A stretch of 64,000 nt of DNA from Daucus carota subsp. sativus (taxonomy: Eukaryota > Streptophyta > Magnoliopsida > Apiales > Apiaceae), in NCBI RefSeq assembly GCF_001625215.2, contig NC_030381.2:47056689-47120688 (forward strand), in the 5' to 3' direction. The position numbers were made by a program, and so were the translations under genes. Below are positions 1-17,252 of this stretch, piece after piece (the first letter of the stretch is position 1; each line of letters begins with the position of its first letter). The notes beneath the pieces were generated by a model. The model was not told the DNA's origin. It was given only the letters and a program-made list of their open reading frames with translations, and did not search any database.

Positions 1-5440
<5,440 letters not shown>

Positions 5441-6780
5441 ATTTGTCCCAAGCAATTCATCTATATAGAATCATTCCATTAAGTATCTTCCACAAGCTTT
5501 AATCATAGATCTCCCACTTATGTTCCTACAGAATTATCATTAGATAACGATCAGTGCCATACCACATAAGTATAATGGAAAAATAACAAGATAGCCCTAG
5601 TGATAATATATATTTAGCGACATAACTAGTTCATTACAGTTTCCTGTTAAGAGTAAATAAACAAAGATCTGCAGTACAAATGTGTTCCACAACTACTACA
5701 AAAATGGTATATGCATCGACAACCAAAAGTTATATGGCAACAAAATCCATCTAAAATGCTTCATTCCTACATTGACTTCTTAATAGATACACAAAGACCA
5801 AACAAAGATAAGCTAATTTTGGCAGTTGCCTTAAACCAAGCCATGGTGTATAGTGTATGGATCAGATGAGTACTAATTTATAAAAAAATTACTGGCAAGT
5901 CATTTATACGAGTTCACGATTTCTACAATGGATCACTAGTATGGATATATTACCAATGACATAAACCTGAATTGATGCATTTAACAAGCTGATACCAATG
6001 AAATGGAAAAAAAATAGCTAGCATTAAAGAGCAGATATACGATGCTCATGCAATTAAAACAGCTTTTAAAGAAATCATTTATCAGGAATGTGTAACGCTG
6101 CTGAGTACAGATAAAAATTTAAAACCCTTTTCAAAGGGAAAGAACAAATCCTATCAAGAAGTAGGCAACACTGTTAAGTAATTTAGTTAGCTTTATCAGC
6201 AGTCTTAAAATCAATACAAACGGCTAATCTAATACATCAAAGCGACTACAGATTTAATTGAAGTCAATTCACATTCAAGCCTCATCAAAACCTCAAAAAC
6301 CCCAAATCAGAAGTAAAAGCAATTCACTTCAAGATGCCCAATTAAAACCACAACCCTTGAAAGATCAAACTTTAAACACAACTGAAGCTAAAAACCTAAC
6401 AATCACAACAATCAAGTGCTAAAAACATGTAAATCAACATTAAAACACACAAGAATCAGCTCAATTTATTCATAAACCTTAAAACCCACAACACAGATAG
6501 CAAAAATCACAAAAAACACAAGTACCCAGATACAGATATGAGCATACCAATCAATTCAATGGATCAAATCAAAGCAAACACACACAAGAAACCCAAATCT
6601 CAATTCCCGGATGACTGAAGAGATTAGAGATTTAGGGTAAGCGAGAGAGAGAGAGAGAGCGAGAGAGCGAGAGAGAGAACGAGAAAAAGGGTAGACAAAC
6701 AAAATAAAATAGAGAGAGAAACAAAGTGATGGCTTTTTAGAGAGAGGGTATTACGCACAAACTGACATGGCACCCAGAGG
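5441..6780 (-). promoter_or_regulatory. 5' leader and leader intron of the CHR4-like gene
   Basis: Upstream of the coding start on the minus strand there is about 1.1 kb without coding potential. It is preceded by a CT-rich stretch (GA repeats on the plus strand, about 6641-6720) typical of plant 5' UTRs. The acceptor used for the coding exon appears to be TATATAG at 5467-5461, so 5461 to about 6600 is probably a leader intron. The exact donor and transcription start are not resolved. A minimal uORF starts directly after the acceptor. Confidence 0.5.
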
Positions 6781-6789
6781 CTTTGCTTT

Positions 6790-9700
6790 GTATGTATATC
6801 GTGTAGAGAGAGAAAGTCGCGAGCCAATGAGAAGACAACACGTGGCCCCCCTAGGACGCCTGTCTACATCTGTTTGCTTCTTTCTCTCACACACTACCCG
6901 ATTTTTTGTGTCTCTCTCTAGAAAATTGAGAGAGAGATATAATGGGTATTGTGCAAAAACTGTGGGGTGTTTGATCATCATCAGCAATTTTTTCATCAAA
7001 CTCATAACACTTGTGTTTTGTGTTTAAGATATATATAGGTTTGTTATTACATGTACGTATGTATGCGTATGTGTATGTTTTGAATACTTGCTATATATGG
7101 TTGACTGCAAAAAGTATTGCAATTTTTTAGGTTATAAATTGGTAACAAAAATCTGGCGACTATTGTTACTAGATTGGTTTTTTTTTACTTCCTGTTTTGT
7201 CGATAAATCAAATATAACATTTTATTTAATCATTTTATTATTAAAAAATTAAAATAATTTACAAAATTGATATTTAATTTTATATATAAACTAAACCAAT
7301 AATAATGAAATAAGTAAAAATTCAAATTATGACCAATATAAATGGAATGGAGAAATGAAAGAAATTATAATTTATATGAGAGTGATGTTAAGAAATCAAA
7401 AGCATTTCTTAAAGTATTCTTAATGACGTGGTCCCTACATATGATATATTTAAATTTATAGATACATTTGTAAATACATGTAGGTCTATGTATTATTTGA
7501 AAATTTATCTATTACATAAAACAATGAGTCTTTACGGAACCAATATTAATATCAGAAAAATAAATCAGAAAATCAACTAAAAATAAATCTAAAAATCAAA
7601 TAAATTCTTAACCAGATCAAGTAGCTAGTAAAGTTGAAGAAATCATATATTATCATTGAGGAAAAATAAACATAAGATATGTATGTGTAATGGGCTGACA
7701 TGAATTCTCAATTGTGAAAAGGGTTAGGTTAAAAGGGAATTGATCTTTTCTCAACGTCGTATCTAAGATTAATCTAATCGGTGACGGCGTGAAATCTTGT
7801 CAGAGAGTCTTTCTTAAAATTGTGAAAGCTGAGAATAGGAGGTGGAGTTTGGTGTTGGAGTTGGTAGTGGGGATTTTGGGAAAGAAGCGCAAGAACAGTG
7901 TACGGTGTGATATCTGTGGTGCATATCAAGATGGGGTTTCGGTGGATGGTCGGGAAAATGTGATGAATCGATGGTGGCGAGGAGGAGGAGAAGGGTGGTG
8001 AAACTATGTAAGCCTTTTACCTGGTTGTGTTTGCAATAGATCGGATAAGAAAATTAAAGACAGACGACAAGAGTGCAAGTTTGAATGATGTTGCATAGGA
8101 GAAAGTTGCATTTGATTGCATTCAGTCGAATAATTAATTTGCAAATATAAATTTATTGACGATTTCTTTCTTATTAACTTTGAACATATTAACTATACAG
8201 TCAATATATTTATCTTATAAGAAATCCATGATTATAACTTTATATGAGATTTTTTACATAATTGATTAGAATGATCAATTTTCAAAGTAACTCAGTAGTA
8301 GTATTGATCATTTTAATTATTTAACTTTTTTAACGTTGTTGTTTATCTTTAAATCTTTTTAGGTAAAAACACCGGTACGAGAATTTATTCAAATCATGTT
8401 TGACGATTAAAACCTAATAATAATTATATTTAATTTTGACTCTCTCCATATTTTGATTTTTTATTGATCTCTTAACAACTTTATTACGAACTGATTATGT
8501 AGACATAAATTCAAGGACATTGTAGATGTGGATAAAAAATTTGTGAACGCGGTCATCACATAATCGTGCTCACATACATGCGAAAAAATAATGTTAGTTT
8601 TTCTTTTAACTAATTAAACGTATGACATTGGTTCAAATAATTCAATGAGTAAATTAATAAAATGTTTTTTTTGCAACAAGATACTTTCACGTATAAAGAA
8701 ATGTACAACAGTCGCGGCTAGGAGTTCTTTTCGTTCAAGAATATTAACCATCTAACCCTCAGACATGCAGAGATGACCGAGGACACTTGACAATTTTTAA
8801 TGTTCGATAATAAAACACCCATAAAGGTCCTATTCTCCATTTCGTTCTTTATTCTTGTCGAATACCTGAAAAAATCTACAAATACAAGAATGTAAGAAGT
8901 TATTATATACAAGAAATAATAAAATCAATTAAAAAACAACTGTAAGAGAAAAGCACATCAACCAGCTAATAAATATATAATATATTATAGGGATTTTTAT
9001 AGAATAAGGAAAGTAACCCAAAATTACAAAAAATCAAAATAATTTAAAAATCTACACCAAAGAGATGATGAAATCTCTTTAATTAGATACTTAAAAACTT
9101 AATACATAATAAAATATAAATCTCAATAGAAATAATTAATTAATAAAATTTAAAACCGTTGATTTATTCCAAATCCGTGGCTACTCGAGCCTTGAGTGGT
9201 TGATATGTCACACAAATTCATAATCCTTGGGAGTTGTCACATCCTTATTTTCCTAAAGTATTAACATACCTTATTCTCTTTTTATATAGTAATGTCATTT
9301 CTGAAACACATACCAGAATAAACTTGGTTCCCTATCAGAATATAGTCTCCCCTTATCGAAATAAATAATGCTAATGAATTGATATAACTTTGGCATTTTC
9401 ATCAAAATTTAGGATTAATGACATCCCTTTGAAAACCGCTGACAATATATTACGGACCTGGACGCTTTAGTCTGAGAGTCATTTATATTGACACTTCAAG
9501 AAAATCTGTAACTTTAATTCATGGGATCCGAATAATGAGCAATAGAGATATAATTTAGCTAAAATGGGATGCATAATTTAATTACCTTATAAAAAATAGT
9601 GATGTTTATAAATTCCTTCAGCACATGAAGCAAAAAAGAATAGTTGATACCATACACGAGACTTTTATCGTATTTAGTATCAACTACATAGTGTTAACTA

Positions 9701-10183
9701 AATACATAAGTCCTTCTATTTCAGTCTCGAAAAAGCACCCGATCTCAAGACTTTGAAAATATAACACATTGCTTAGAGGTGATTATACATTTAGAACATA
9801 CAAATTATTTAACTTGAAATACAAATTTTTGTTACTTTCTCATAGTTGTTGTAACCCTAGATGTAGTAGTATTTGTGCTTCTTACATGTTTTGTTTGTGT
9901 AACTCAACTTATAAACTTATATAAAATATCTTCAAATATTGATATCGTTGTGCGGATGACCATAGACTTTCGATATATGCATACACATTGATTGAAAGGG
10001 TCAAATTGATGGAGCAAACTTATCATCATTTTTCAATTATAATGTCCATAATTGATTATTTGTTCAATAAATATAATAGCTTTGACTTATCATCTACAAG
10101 TGTGAAAATAATTTATGTGCCATCTGGTTGTGCAGTGACTCTAGAGTCTACCTAATAATTTATGTATTATCCGGTTATGTATT
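6790..10183. other. AT-rich intergenic DNA, no gene recognised
   Basis: Mostly very AT-rich with no ORF that looks like a known protein. A G-rich island at about 7770-8010 holds a 70-codon plus-strand ORF (7789-8001) with a CDIC pair and a Gly/Trp-rich end. It has no recognisable family or conserved neighbour, so I do not call it a gene. Confidence 0.6.
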
Positions 10184-10233
10184 ATTTATTAATTATTTCT
10201 TTTTTTTTGACAGAATTTATAAATTATTTCTTT
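10184..10233. mobile_element. Micro-insertion with 19-bp near-perfect flanking repeats
   Basis: The segments 10184-10202 and 10215-10233 are 19-bp direct copies with one mismatch (ATTTATTAATTATTTCTTT and ATTTATAAATTATTTCTTT). Between them sit only 12 bases, TTTTTTGACAGA, which on the minus strand read TCTGTCAAAAAA. This looks like the target-site duplication of an extremely short, minus-oriented retroposon tail. Confidence 0.55.
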
Positions 10234-10282
10234 ATTATGTTAAAATTAATATTTTTGTATAGAATTATAGAACATTTCAATG

Positions 10283-10965
10283 GAGAAAATGCCCTTTTTG
10301 ACAGATTTATAGTACCGAGGTGTCCAAAATGCCGCTTTTGGCTGAGTGTGTCCAATTTACTCATTTAAATACGCATTTGAAGTATGCGCATATCCCCAAT
10401 CTCTTAAACCTTTTTTTTTCAGGCCCAATTTCTCAAACTAAACTACACGAATGTTTATATGCAAGTGACTTACCCCCTATCATGGTTTGAGAATGTCAAT
10501 GAGTATATTTAAGAACTTGGAGAAAACATGGCATGGAGATCGAGATCGACGACTCGAGCAGTTTGATTAAGAGTAAAAGATGTGATTGATGGATTGGTTC
10601 AAGACAATTCACGCATCCGGCAAATGTGTATCCAGTTATTACACACGCATAACCTTTATACGTATGCGTAGAGTTCACATGAGTTAGTTGGTTATACATT
10701 GTGGGGTGTTGAGGTTCAGTAACATAGCACTGAGTGAGGTAGAGTAGCAGTGGTCACTGGTCAGCGAACACACATAGTGAATACTACAGTTCTGTGAGTA
10801 AAACAGGCAAGTATAGAAAAGAAGAAGGGGAAGCGCATACATACAATGCGTACGCATCAGCGCATTTACTAAATGCGAATATAAAGTGTGATTTTGGACA
10901 TTTACTATGCATATTGGTATTTTGGATATGCGTGTAGATAAAAGCGATATAAAAGATATTCACCC
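10283..10965. mobile_element. Non-autonomous MULE-like element (683 bp) with perfect 9-bp TSD
   Basis: The 9-mer ATTTCAATG flanks the element exactly (10274-10282 and 10966-10974), the size typical of Mutator-like elements. The ends are imperfect inverted repeats: the left starts GAGAAAATGCCCTTTTTG, and the right reversed starts GGGTGAATATC. Further in, both arms share CCAAAAT and CGCATTT motifs. No transposase is encoded. The interior (about 10440-10840) is less AT-rich and might be captured host sequence, but I cannot name a source. Confidence 0.75.
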
Positions 10966-11628
10966 ATTTCAATGACTCGAATCAATTTTTTTTTCTATTA
11001 CTTTGTAAGTTTAAATGAGATCGTATCCTTAAAAAATTTCCCTAATTGATAAATTTTCTTCAAATTGTGCTTATCTTTATTGAGTTCTGTAATCATTCTG
11101 TGATTTATTGTAATCCGGTAGATATATGATTTTTTTGACTAAAGTTTTTTAAAATTCTAGATTACTTTTTAAGTAGGTGTGAGTGAGAGGTGGTTTAGCT
11201 TGATATGTAAGAATTTTAAGTTTAAATTAATTTTTTCATATTTTTTATATTTAATTTTTGTGAAAATTAACACCTATCTCAGACATGTGACCTTATGGAA
11301 TGATAGAAATACTAACACCAATATTCATAATAGAATATATAGTTCGAGTGAGAGAGGGTGATCGAAAAAGGAGTTCACTTGAAGATACAAATTTAAAATT
11401 CTGACCAAATTAATGATTGGGACGATTTATAAAATTTGAGTAAGATGCACTAATACTTTTTAACCAATTGAAATATATCCACTAAAATAAGTATCAAAAT
11501 CAAGCATATTCTTAAATAGAAGTAAAAAAGTTTATAAAATGTTATCACACTTTTAATAAGTTGACAATCTTTGATTGATTTCACTTCACATTAATAATAA
11601 TGGCACCCTCTCGTATACACATAAACCA

Positions 11629-11896
11629 CCCAATTAAAATCAGTTATTTGTTTGTCACCTCATTTGGGGAAAGAAATATACATAACATTACTTTGATACA
11701 AAATTATTCTCTATAATCACACCCAACTAAAATCTGTCATTTGTTTGTCACGTCATTTGGGAGGAAAAATACTAACTTTGATACAAAATTATTCTCTATA
11801 ATTACATCCAATTAATATTAAAATCAGTAATTTGTTTGTCACGTCATTTGGGAAAAAATTACGTAACATCACTTTAATAAAAATAACTATTCTCTT
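11629..11896. repeat. Three degenerate tandem copies, about 85-93 bp each
   Basis: Copies begin at 11629, 11722 and 11807. Each contains the shared cores TTTGTTTGTCACSTCATTTGG and, about 40 bp later, ACTTTGATACAAAATTATTC or a decayed version. Copy lengths vary through small indels. No coding potential is seen. Confidence 0.8.
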
Positions 11897-12128
11897 TGAC
11901 TATATTCGGCTAGTAAAATTCTACATCATATATTATCATATTAACATGATATATTCTATTATAACAATAATAACATACCAATATTAAAATACAATTAATT
12001 AATATACCCACTCCCATCAGGGCACAATGTCTTGACAAATCTTATATAATATATTAAGTGTCAAATTTAAGCAACCATTTAGTCAATATCGTTGGAGATG
12101 CTCGGATGTATAAAGCAACTACGATTAC

Positions 12129-12580
12129 GAGTACATTCAATTGAGATTTTAATGAATTCTATATAATCTATGGATTTTAATGGACTACATGTCTATATTT
12201 GATTTTGATTTTATGCGAATTATCAATTAAATGTCGCAAAATTGATGAGAGTCTTAAAATTTTGAGCACGATGCTTCAAAAACTCGTGGATTTTGATGAG
12301 ATTTCCACAAAATTTATCATCTATGAAGTAAGAGAAATCCATCAACATTTGAATACCATCGGATTTCAATACATCTTAAAATCCCAATTGAATATCATCA
12401 GATTTGAAGCATAATTTTCAATACATTCTAAAATCCCATTTGAATATCGTCAGATTTTAAAGTATAATTTAAAATCCTATTGATTAGCCCAAAATTTAGA
12501 ACATATTTTAAAATCCGAGTTGAATACTCTCGGATTTCATTGATGAAAAAAATCTTTTAAAACTGCAATTAAATACACTC
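12129..12580. mobile_element. MITE-like element, 452 bp
   Basis: The ends form an imperfect inverted repeat (left GAGTACATTCAATTG, right reversed GAGTGTATTTAATTG; 18 of 24 terminal positions match). The interior consists of degenerate repeats of the AAATCCCAATTGAATATC type, and there is no ORF. TTA near both ends may be a Harbinger-style target duplication but is not precise. Confidence 0.5.
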
Positions 12581-13086
12581 TCATTAACCTTTTTAAAGCA
12601 GTGGGTATTGAAACCAGGGAAAAAAATATAATTTTATCAAATTTATTATTTATTAAAAATAAAAATATTTCCGGCTATTCAAATAAAAGTATTAATTCAA
12701 TAATATTATTAATTTACCACTTAGTTGAGGTTTTAACGGTTTAAGTTGATTGTATAAGTTGATTGTATATGAAAATTTCCAGATATTTTGCTTTATGCTT
12801 AGGCCAACTCCAACCATAGATCCAAATTCACCAAATGATCCAAATTTAGAGCGGGATCCAAATCTCATTCCAACCATGTGATCCAAATATTGATCCAAAT
12901 TCATTCATCTTTATAATATTCATATACTTTGATTTTAAATATTTTAAAAAATATTAACTAATTTCATCATTGATTATAATAATACAATCAACGACTAGAC
13001 AAAGATAAAATATTACGAAATAATTCAAAAAAGTTAAAACAGTGCATAAAAATAAATTTAAAATATTAAAATATTACATTAAAATA

Positions 13087-13158
13087 TTAATCCTCAGAAT
13101 TTGTATATTCTTCCCGCAAATGCTCAATTAGTGCATTTCGAAGTTCAAGTTGGGGCAT
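13087..13158 (-). pseudogene. Harbinger/ALP1-type transposase C-terminal remnant
   Basis: The minus strand from 13158 to the stop at 13087 reads 23 residues, MPQLELRNALIEHLREEY plus a short acidic tail. The pattern LRNALIEHLREEY resembles the QLRNDLIEHLW tail common to plant PIF/Harbinger (ALP1-like) transposases. Nothing upstream of it remains coding. It supports the classification of the surrounding element and shows derivation by internal deletion. Confidence 0.5.
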
Positions 13159-13161
13159 CTT

Positions 13162-13550
13162 TATCTTTGATTTTTTCGTAGCGATTGATAAATTATTGAA
13201 ATTTTACGTATTTTGAAATTTTATGTATTTTAAAATTTGATTTATAATTAATTACTGTTTTGATTATATTCTAATCTTAATTAATCTATCTTTAATAACA
13301 TTAACAAAATCATCAAATAATAAAAGTAATAATATTTTAATGTTAAAAAGATTTGTATCTTTGATTTTTTTCGTAGCGATTGATAAATTATTGAAATTTT
13401 ATGTATTTTGAAATTTTATGTATTTTAAAATTTGATTTATAATTAATTACTGTTTTGATTATATTCTAATCTTAATTAATCTATCTTTAATAACATTAAC
13501 AAAATCATCAAATAATAAAAGTAATAATATTTTAATGTTAAAAAGATTTG
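13162..13550. repeat. 194-bp tandem duplication inside the Harbinger-like element
   Basis: Copies 13162-13355 and 13356-13550 are almost identical (one extra T in the second and an A/T-type difference near the start), so the duplication is recent relative to the element. Both are AT-rich and non-coding. Confidence 0.9.
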
Positions 13551-13689
13551 GATCAGTGAACATCCAAATTTGGACCAGTACTATTCACTGATCCAAATTT
13601 GGATCACTTTTTAGTCCACGATTGTAGTATTTTGGGGCAAAACTGCCTCAATTTTGGATATTTGGATCATGGCCGGAGATGCCCTCATC

Positions 13690-15740
13690 ACTGCATAATG
13701 GATATGACGACTCGTACTATGATCCAAATTCCAAACCACGCCCAGGGGTAATTGGCTTGGGGGCATGCTCATGAGAAGTCCAAATTTTATCAAGATCTCT
13801 TGAAAAATGAAATTTGTCAAACTACTCACAGTTATGAGGTTTTTTAAATCGAAACCGAACAGGCGGTTGCAGTTTTCGATTTTAAAAACATATAGATTTT
13901 ATCCCGAAACCGAGCCGAACCGGCCATGCTCTCCTCCTAATATGCTGCTCTTCTAAATAGTAGTCTTCAAATTCTGGTGTTCTCCACATCTAATTGTGAA
14001 ACATACCATGAAAATTAACTATTACTCCATGGCAAAATGTTAAACTTCTTACACCATGGAAACATGCCGTATACCAAGAACATATGAACTATCTGTTCAT
14101 ATGAATGACACATACAATGAAATTCAGGAAAGCAGGGAATGAAGCCACATGCAATGTATTGAAGGGGAACCAGGAAAGCGTGAATTTGGTAGAAAGAAAG
14201 CACACAAGAATAGACCACGAAACATTATACAGGATGCCCAATTCCAGATAACCCGAAACAACATTATCATATGAAATAATAATGAAATACTCTATTTACG
14301 TAAAATTTCCAGAAGTAAAGTATCTGTGCCCAGCAACTTACTGGAAAGTTAAGAATATAAAGTTCCTTCCAAAGCAGACATACAAATAACAAACACCAGG
14401 AATCATTTTATTTGCTATGGTGCTTAGCAACAGGTGTGACTTGCAACACGAGAATGTAAGCGACCTGTAACAACTATTTAACAAAAATCACATACATTAT
14501 TCTGCTAATAACCTAGATTAATTGCTAAATGCAAACTGCGCAATCAAGAGGGAACTATTCTACTTCCACATACAGTAAAACTTAATACTGATGTCAATTC
14601 CTAGGGAAAGGATAGTAACAGAATCATCAGTGGATCTATATGAATATGACACAGTTCTTAGTTGTTAATTGAAGTAACTTAGAGCAAGAATATGAATAAG
14701 CCCTATGTATAGTAACTAAAAAGTATAAATCTCTTCAAACCACCTAGTAGAGCCTTGTTTTATATTTAATTCTTGAGACTTCGGAGTACATTGGTGAAAG
14801 AGCGCCGACTGCCGAGGCAAGTAAAGTAATAAGGAGTCTGAAATATGAGAACTATAGAAACAGAGCAACTCCGGGGCAAAAGAAATCACCACATCTCCAA
14901 AAACTTTATATCCAATCACTAAGCTCTAACTTCCGAATAAGAAATTAATGAGGAATATGATAACAATCAAAACATAGTGATATACTGTTACTGCATATTA
15001 CTTTGGCTTCATCCTAATCAGTTGTAGCATAAGTATGTTTTGTACACAGCACTTGACTTGATGCAATGCAATACCAATACATGAAGCTATAACGGTAGCC
15101 CAGGCACCACCAGGACAACACACTCAATTAGAAAGTAACTAACTACCCTTGTACAATCATGAGAAACGCCTTCTTGTTGACTAGGAATTTGCTGCGGCTC
15201 TAAGCACAGCTTTAGATCAACTGATTGTAGCTAACATTTCAATGAATATATGTTTAAGCATTAAAAGCACTTGAGAACCCGCTTAGCAGTCAAGCACCCA
15301 ACTACAATACCTAAAATCAGTTTTGGACTTATGGTGACAGACAGGACTTACCATTTTTAAATATTACATGTGAAACATTCATCTATGATTCCAAGACAGA
15401 TGCATAAATAAACCAAATTATATATATCTCGCTATCTATAAGATAGCACTACATATGAATTATCGAGTTGATGATAATTGAGTAACAATTATCAATTATC
15501 ACCAATCAGCATCGACATAACCAACAATCAAATGCATAGGCAGATACGCATTAGAGATTACGCATGTATAAATTAATTACAAACAAGGGTACTTAATTTT
15601 ATTATTTGCAATACTAAATGGAATTAAAAAATGTGCAAAAGACCACCAGTAAATTTGTTTCCAATTTACATATCATTAACTTCTATTATAATTCATACAA
15701 AAGAAAAAGAAAAGAAGGTACATGTAGCCACTCTAACCGT
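13690..15740. other. Intergenic / possible 3' flank of membrane-protein gene
   Basis: About 2 kb with no recognisable gene. Base composition is less AT-biased than the flanks, so transcribed non-coding sequence such as UTR or intron is possible. One splice-bounded minus-strand segment (15220-15147) is exon-like but isolated. I see no transposon ends here. Confidence 0.4.
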
Positions 15741-15744
15741 GATA

Positions 15745-16695
15745 CTAAACATCCAAGTTCTCCATCTGAATGTTGCTCTTGAGAGGCACATATTCCCCTA
15801 GATACCCACCAAGATGATCATGTAAAGCTGTCTTATCAATCCCTTCATGATGATAACTCTTGCAGACATAGTAAAACACGCTTTGCACCAACAAACCAAC
15901 CAAGTTCACAATCACAAGCACACCAACCAAAAACCCGCCAACAACAACTCTTGTAAAAACCCCGTATTCCCAACCATGAACAACCACTGATCCAAACACT
16001 CCATTGATCGCAGCACAGACCACCAAATACCCAAAAACCATAAAGAATGCCAAGCCAATCTTCCCCTTCAACAACTCATAACTCTTCTTCATTGCCGCAA
16101 ACCCGTAAATAGGCTCAAGCACAGAAACAACACTAGCCAAATGCCACAACGCAGTAATATAAACATGAACCACAAGAAACAACACAAAAACAACAATCAC
16201 AGAAAAAACGAACAGAACTGGATTCTGGGTATCAATTGCCACAATCAAAAGCACAAGAAAACACAAGAAAATCACATTATAAACCACCATAGTCAAAGAA
16301 ACCCACAGATAAGTAATAAACAGTCTCTTGAACACACCAGGAATCGCAGACAAAGTATTAGAGAAAGACACAGGCTTTGATGTGTACAAAGAAGCCACCG
16401 TGAAGACAACAGCAGCAGTGGATAAAAGAGAGAAAGCAAAGAGAAAAATAAGGTAAAAGAACTGGAAAACAAGAAGCTTTGTCCACTCGGAAGAGTGAGA
16501 TCCATAAGGGTCTTGAATTTGAGACAAAAGGGGGTGTGTAAAAAGTGAGTGAGCTAAGATTGCAAATGACAGAGGGAAGATCAGAGTCAAGGTTATGAGA
16601 TAAAAAGTTCTTGGAGATAGCTTGGGTATTGAGGTTGATTCTTTCAAGATGTCTGAAACTGTGAGAAACTGAAGCTCTTCAGGGGCAATATCCAT
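15745..16695 (-). CDS. Plant-specific multi-pass membrane protein (At5g44860/At4g19950-like)
   Basis: Intronless 316-residue protein starting MDIAPEELQFLTVSDIL. A short acidic N-terminus precedes about six hydrophobic helices (around residues 30-55, 75-105, 130-155, 160-190, 215-240 and 245-275). Between helices 4 and 5 lies the family motif EPIYGFAAMKKSYELLKGK, and the tail ends in a short polar segment. This matches the widespread plant family of unknown function with Arabidopsis members such as At5g44860 and At4g19950. The molecular role is not known to me; length and architecture look complete. The start is the first in-frame Met. Confidence 0.85.
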   Translation of the reverse strand: MDIAPEELQFLTVSDILKESTSIPKLSPRTFYLITLTLIFPLSFAILAHSLFTHPLLSQIQDPYGSHSSEWTKLLVFQFFYLIFLFAFSLLSTAAVVFTVASLYTSKPVSFSNTLSAIPGVFKRLFITYLWVSLTMVVYNVIFLCFLVLLIVAIDTQNPVLFVFSVIVVFVLFLVVHVYITALWHLASVVSVLEPIYGFAAMKKSYELLKGKIGLAFFMVFGYLVVCAAINGVFGSVVVHGWEYGVFTRVVVGGFLVGVLVIVNLVGLLVQSVFYYVCKSYHHEGIDKTALHDHLGGYLGEYVPLKSNIQMENLDV

Positions 16696-17252
16696 GGTGA
16701 TGATGGTAAAGATCTCAACTTTTTGGGTTTTAATTTCTGGGATTTGAGTGTTGAGATGATGAGATTAATGGGTGGGTGGGGATTGAACTTTCAAGAAGCT
16801 TTGGTCAAGGATTTGGGCAATGTTGAGATGCACCGACATAGATCTATCCTTTAGTATTTGGTATGTGTGTGTATAATACGTGTTAAAAATGTATGCAAAT
16901 ATGTGTATCAATGTCATTGGAACATGTGAAAAGATTGTAAAATGTGGAATTAGGATTTTTTTTTTAAAACATTTTAGGATATGTATCAATTATGTTTCGA
17001 TTATTTTTATAAATAGTTATTATTATATTTTATATATATATTTTTTAATTTGACAAGTTTTTTCAATATATCCAAAATTTGCGAGAAATCATCTATTAAT
17101 TTTGAATCTGTCAATTAGGTCCCATTTTCAATTTCTACAATTGTGCCAATCCTCATAAAAAATTCTAAAACTATACAACATAGTACTTGCTTGAATAATT
17201 GAAATTCCAAAATTCGATCAAAATGATAATATAATTAAAATGATAATATAAA

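Larger units (their letters stand above)
12802..13684. mobile_element. PIF/Harbinger-like element remnant, 883 bp
   Basis: Terminal inverted repeats: the left starts GGCCAACTCCAACCATAGAT and the right reversed starts GGGCATCTCCGGCCATGATC. The left flank is TTA and the right flank TCA, compatible with a mutated 3-bp Harbinger duplication. The interior has repeated GATCCAAAT blocks near both ends, a relic of the transposase C-terminus at 13087-13158 and a 194-bp internal tandem duplication. Confidence 0.7.

Noticed and set aside
7789..8001. 70-codon plus-strand ORF with a CDIC pair in a G-rich island
   Set aside because: No recognisable family, no splice or promoter context, Gly/Trp-rich end. 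Consistent with chance in a G-rich patch.
8980..9900. Possible solo LTR or retrotransposon remnant
   Set aside because: No TG...CA ends with duplication, primer-binding site or coding trace could be identified.
15147..15220. Splice-bounded minus-strand segment reading VDLKLCLEPQQIPSQQEGVS
   Set aside because: Only 74 nt, no adjoining exons found up- or downstream. Splice-like ends occur often by chance in AT-rich introns.
16141..16380. 79-codon plus-strand ORF opposite the membrane-protein gene
   Set aside because: Antisense shadow with Asn/His/Lys bias caused by the hydrophobic codons of the other strand.
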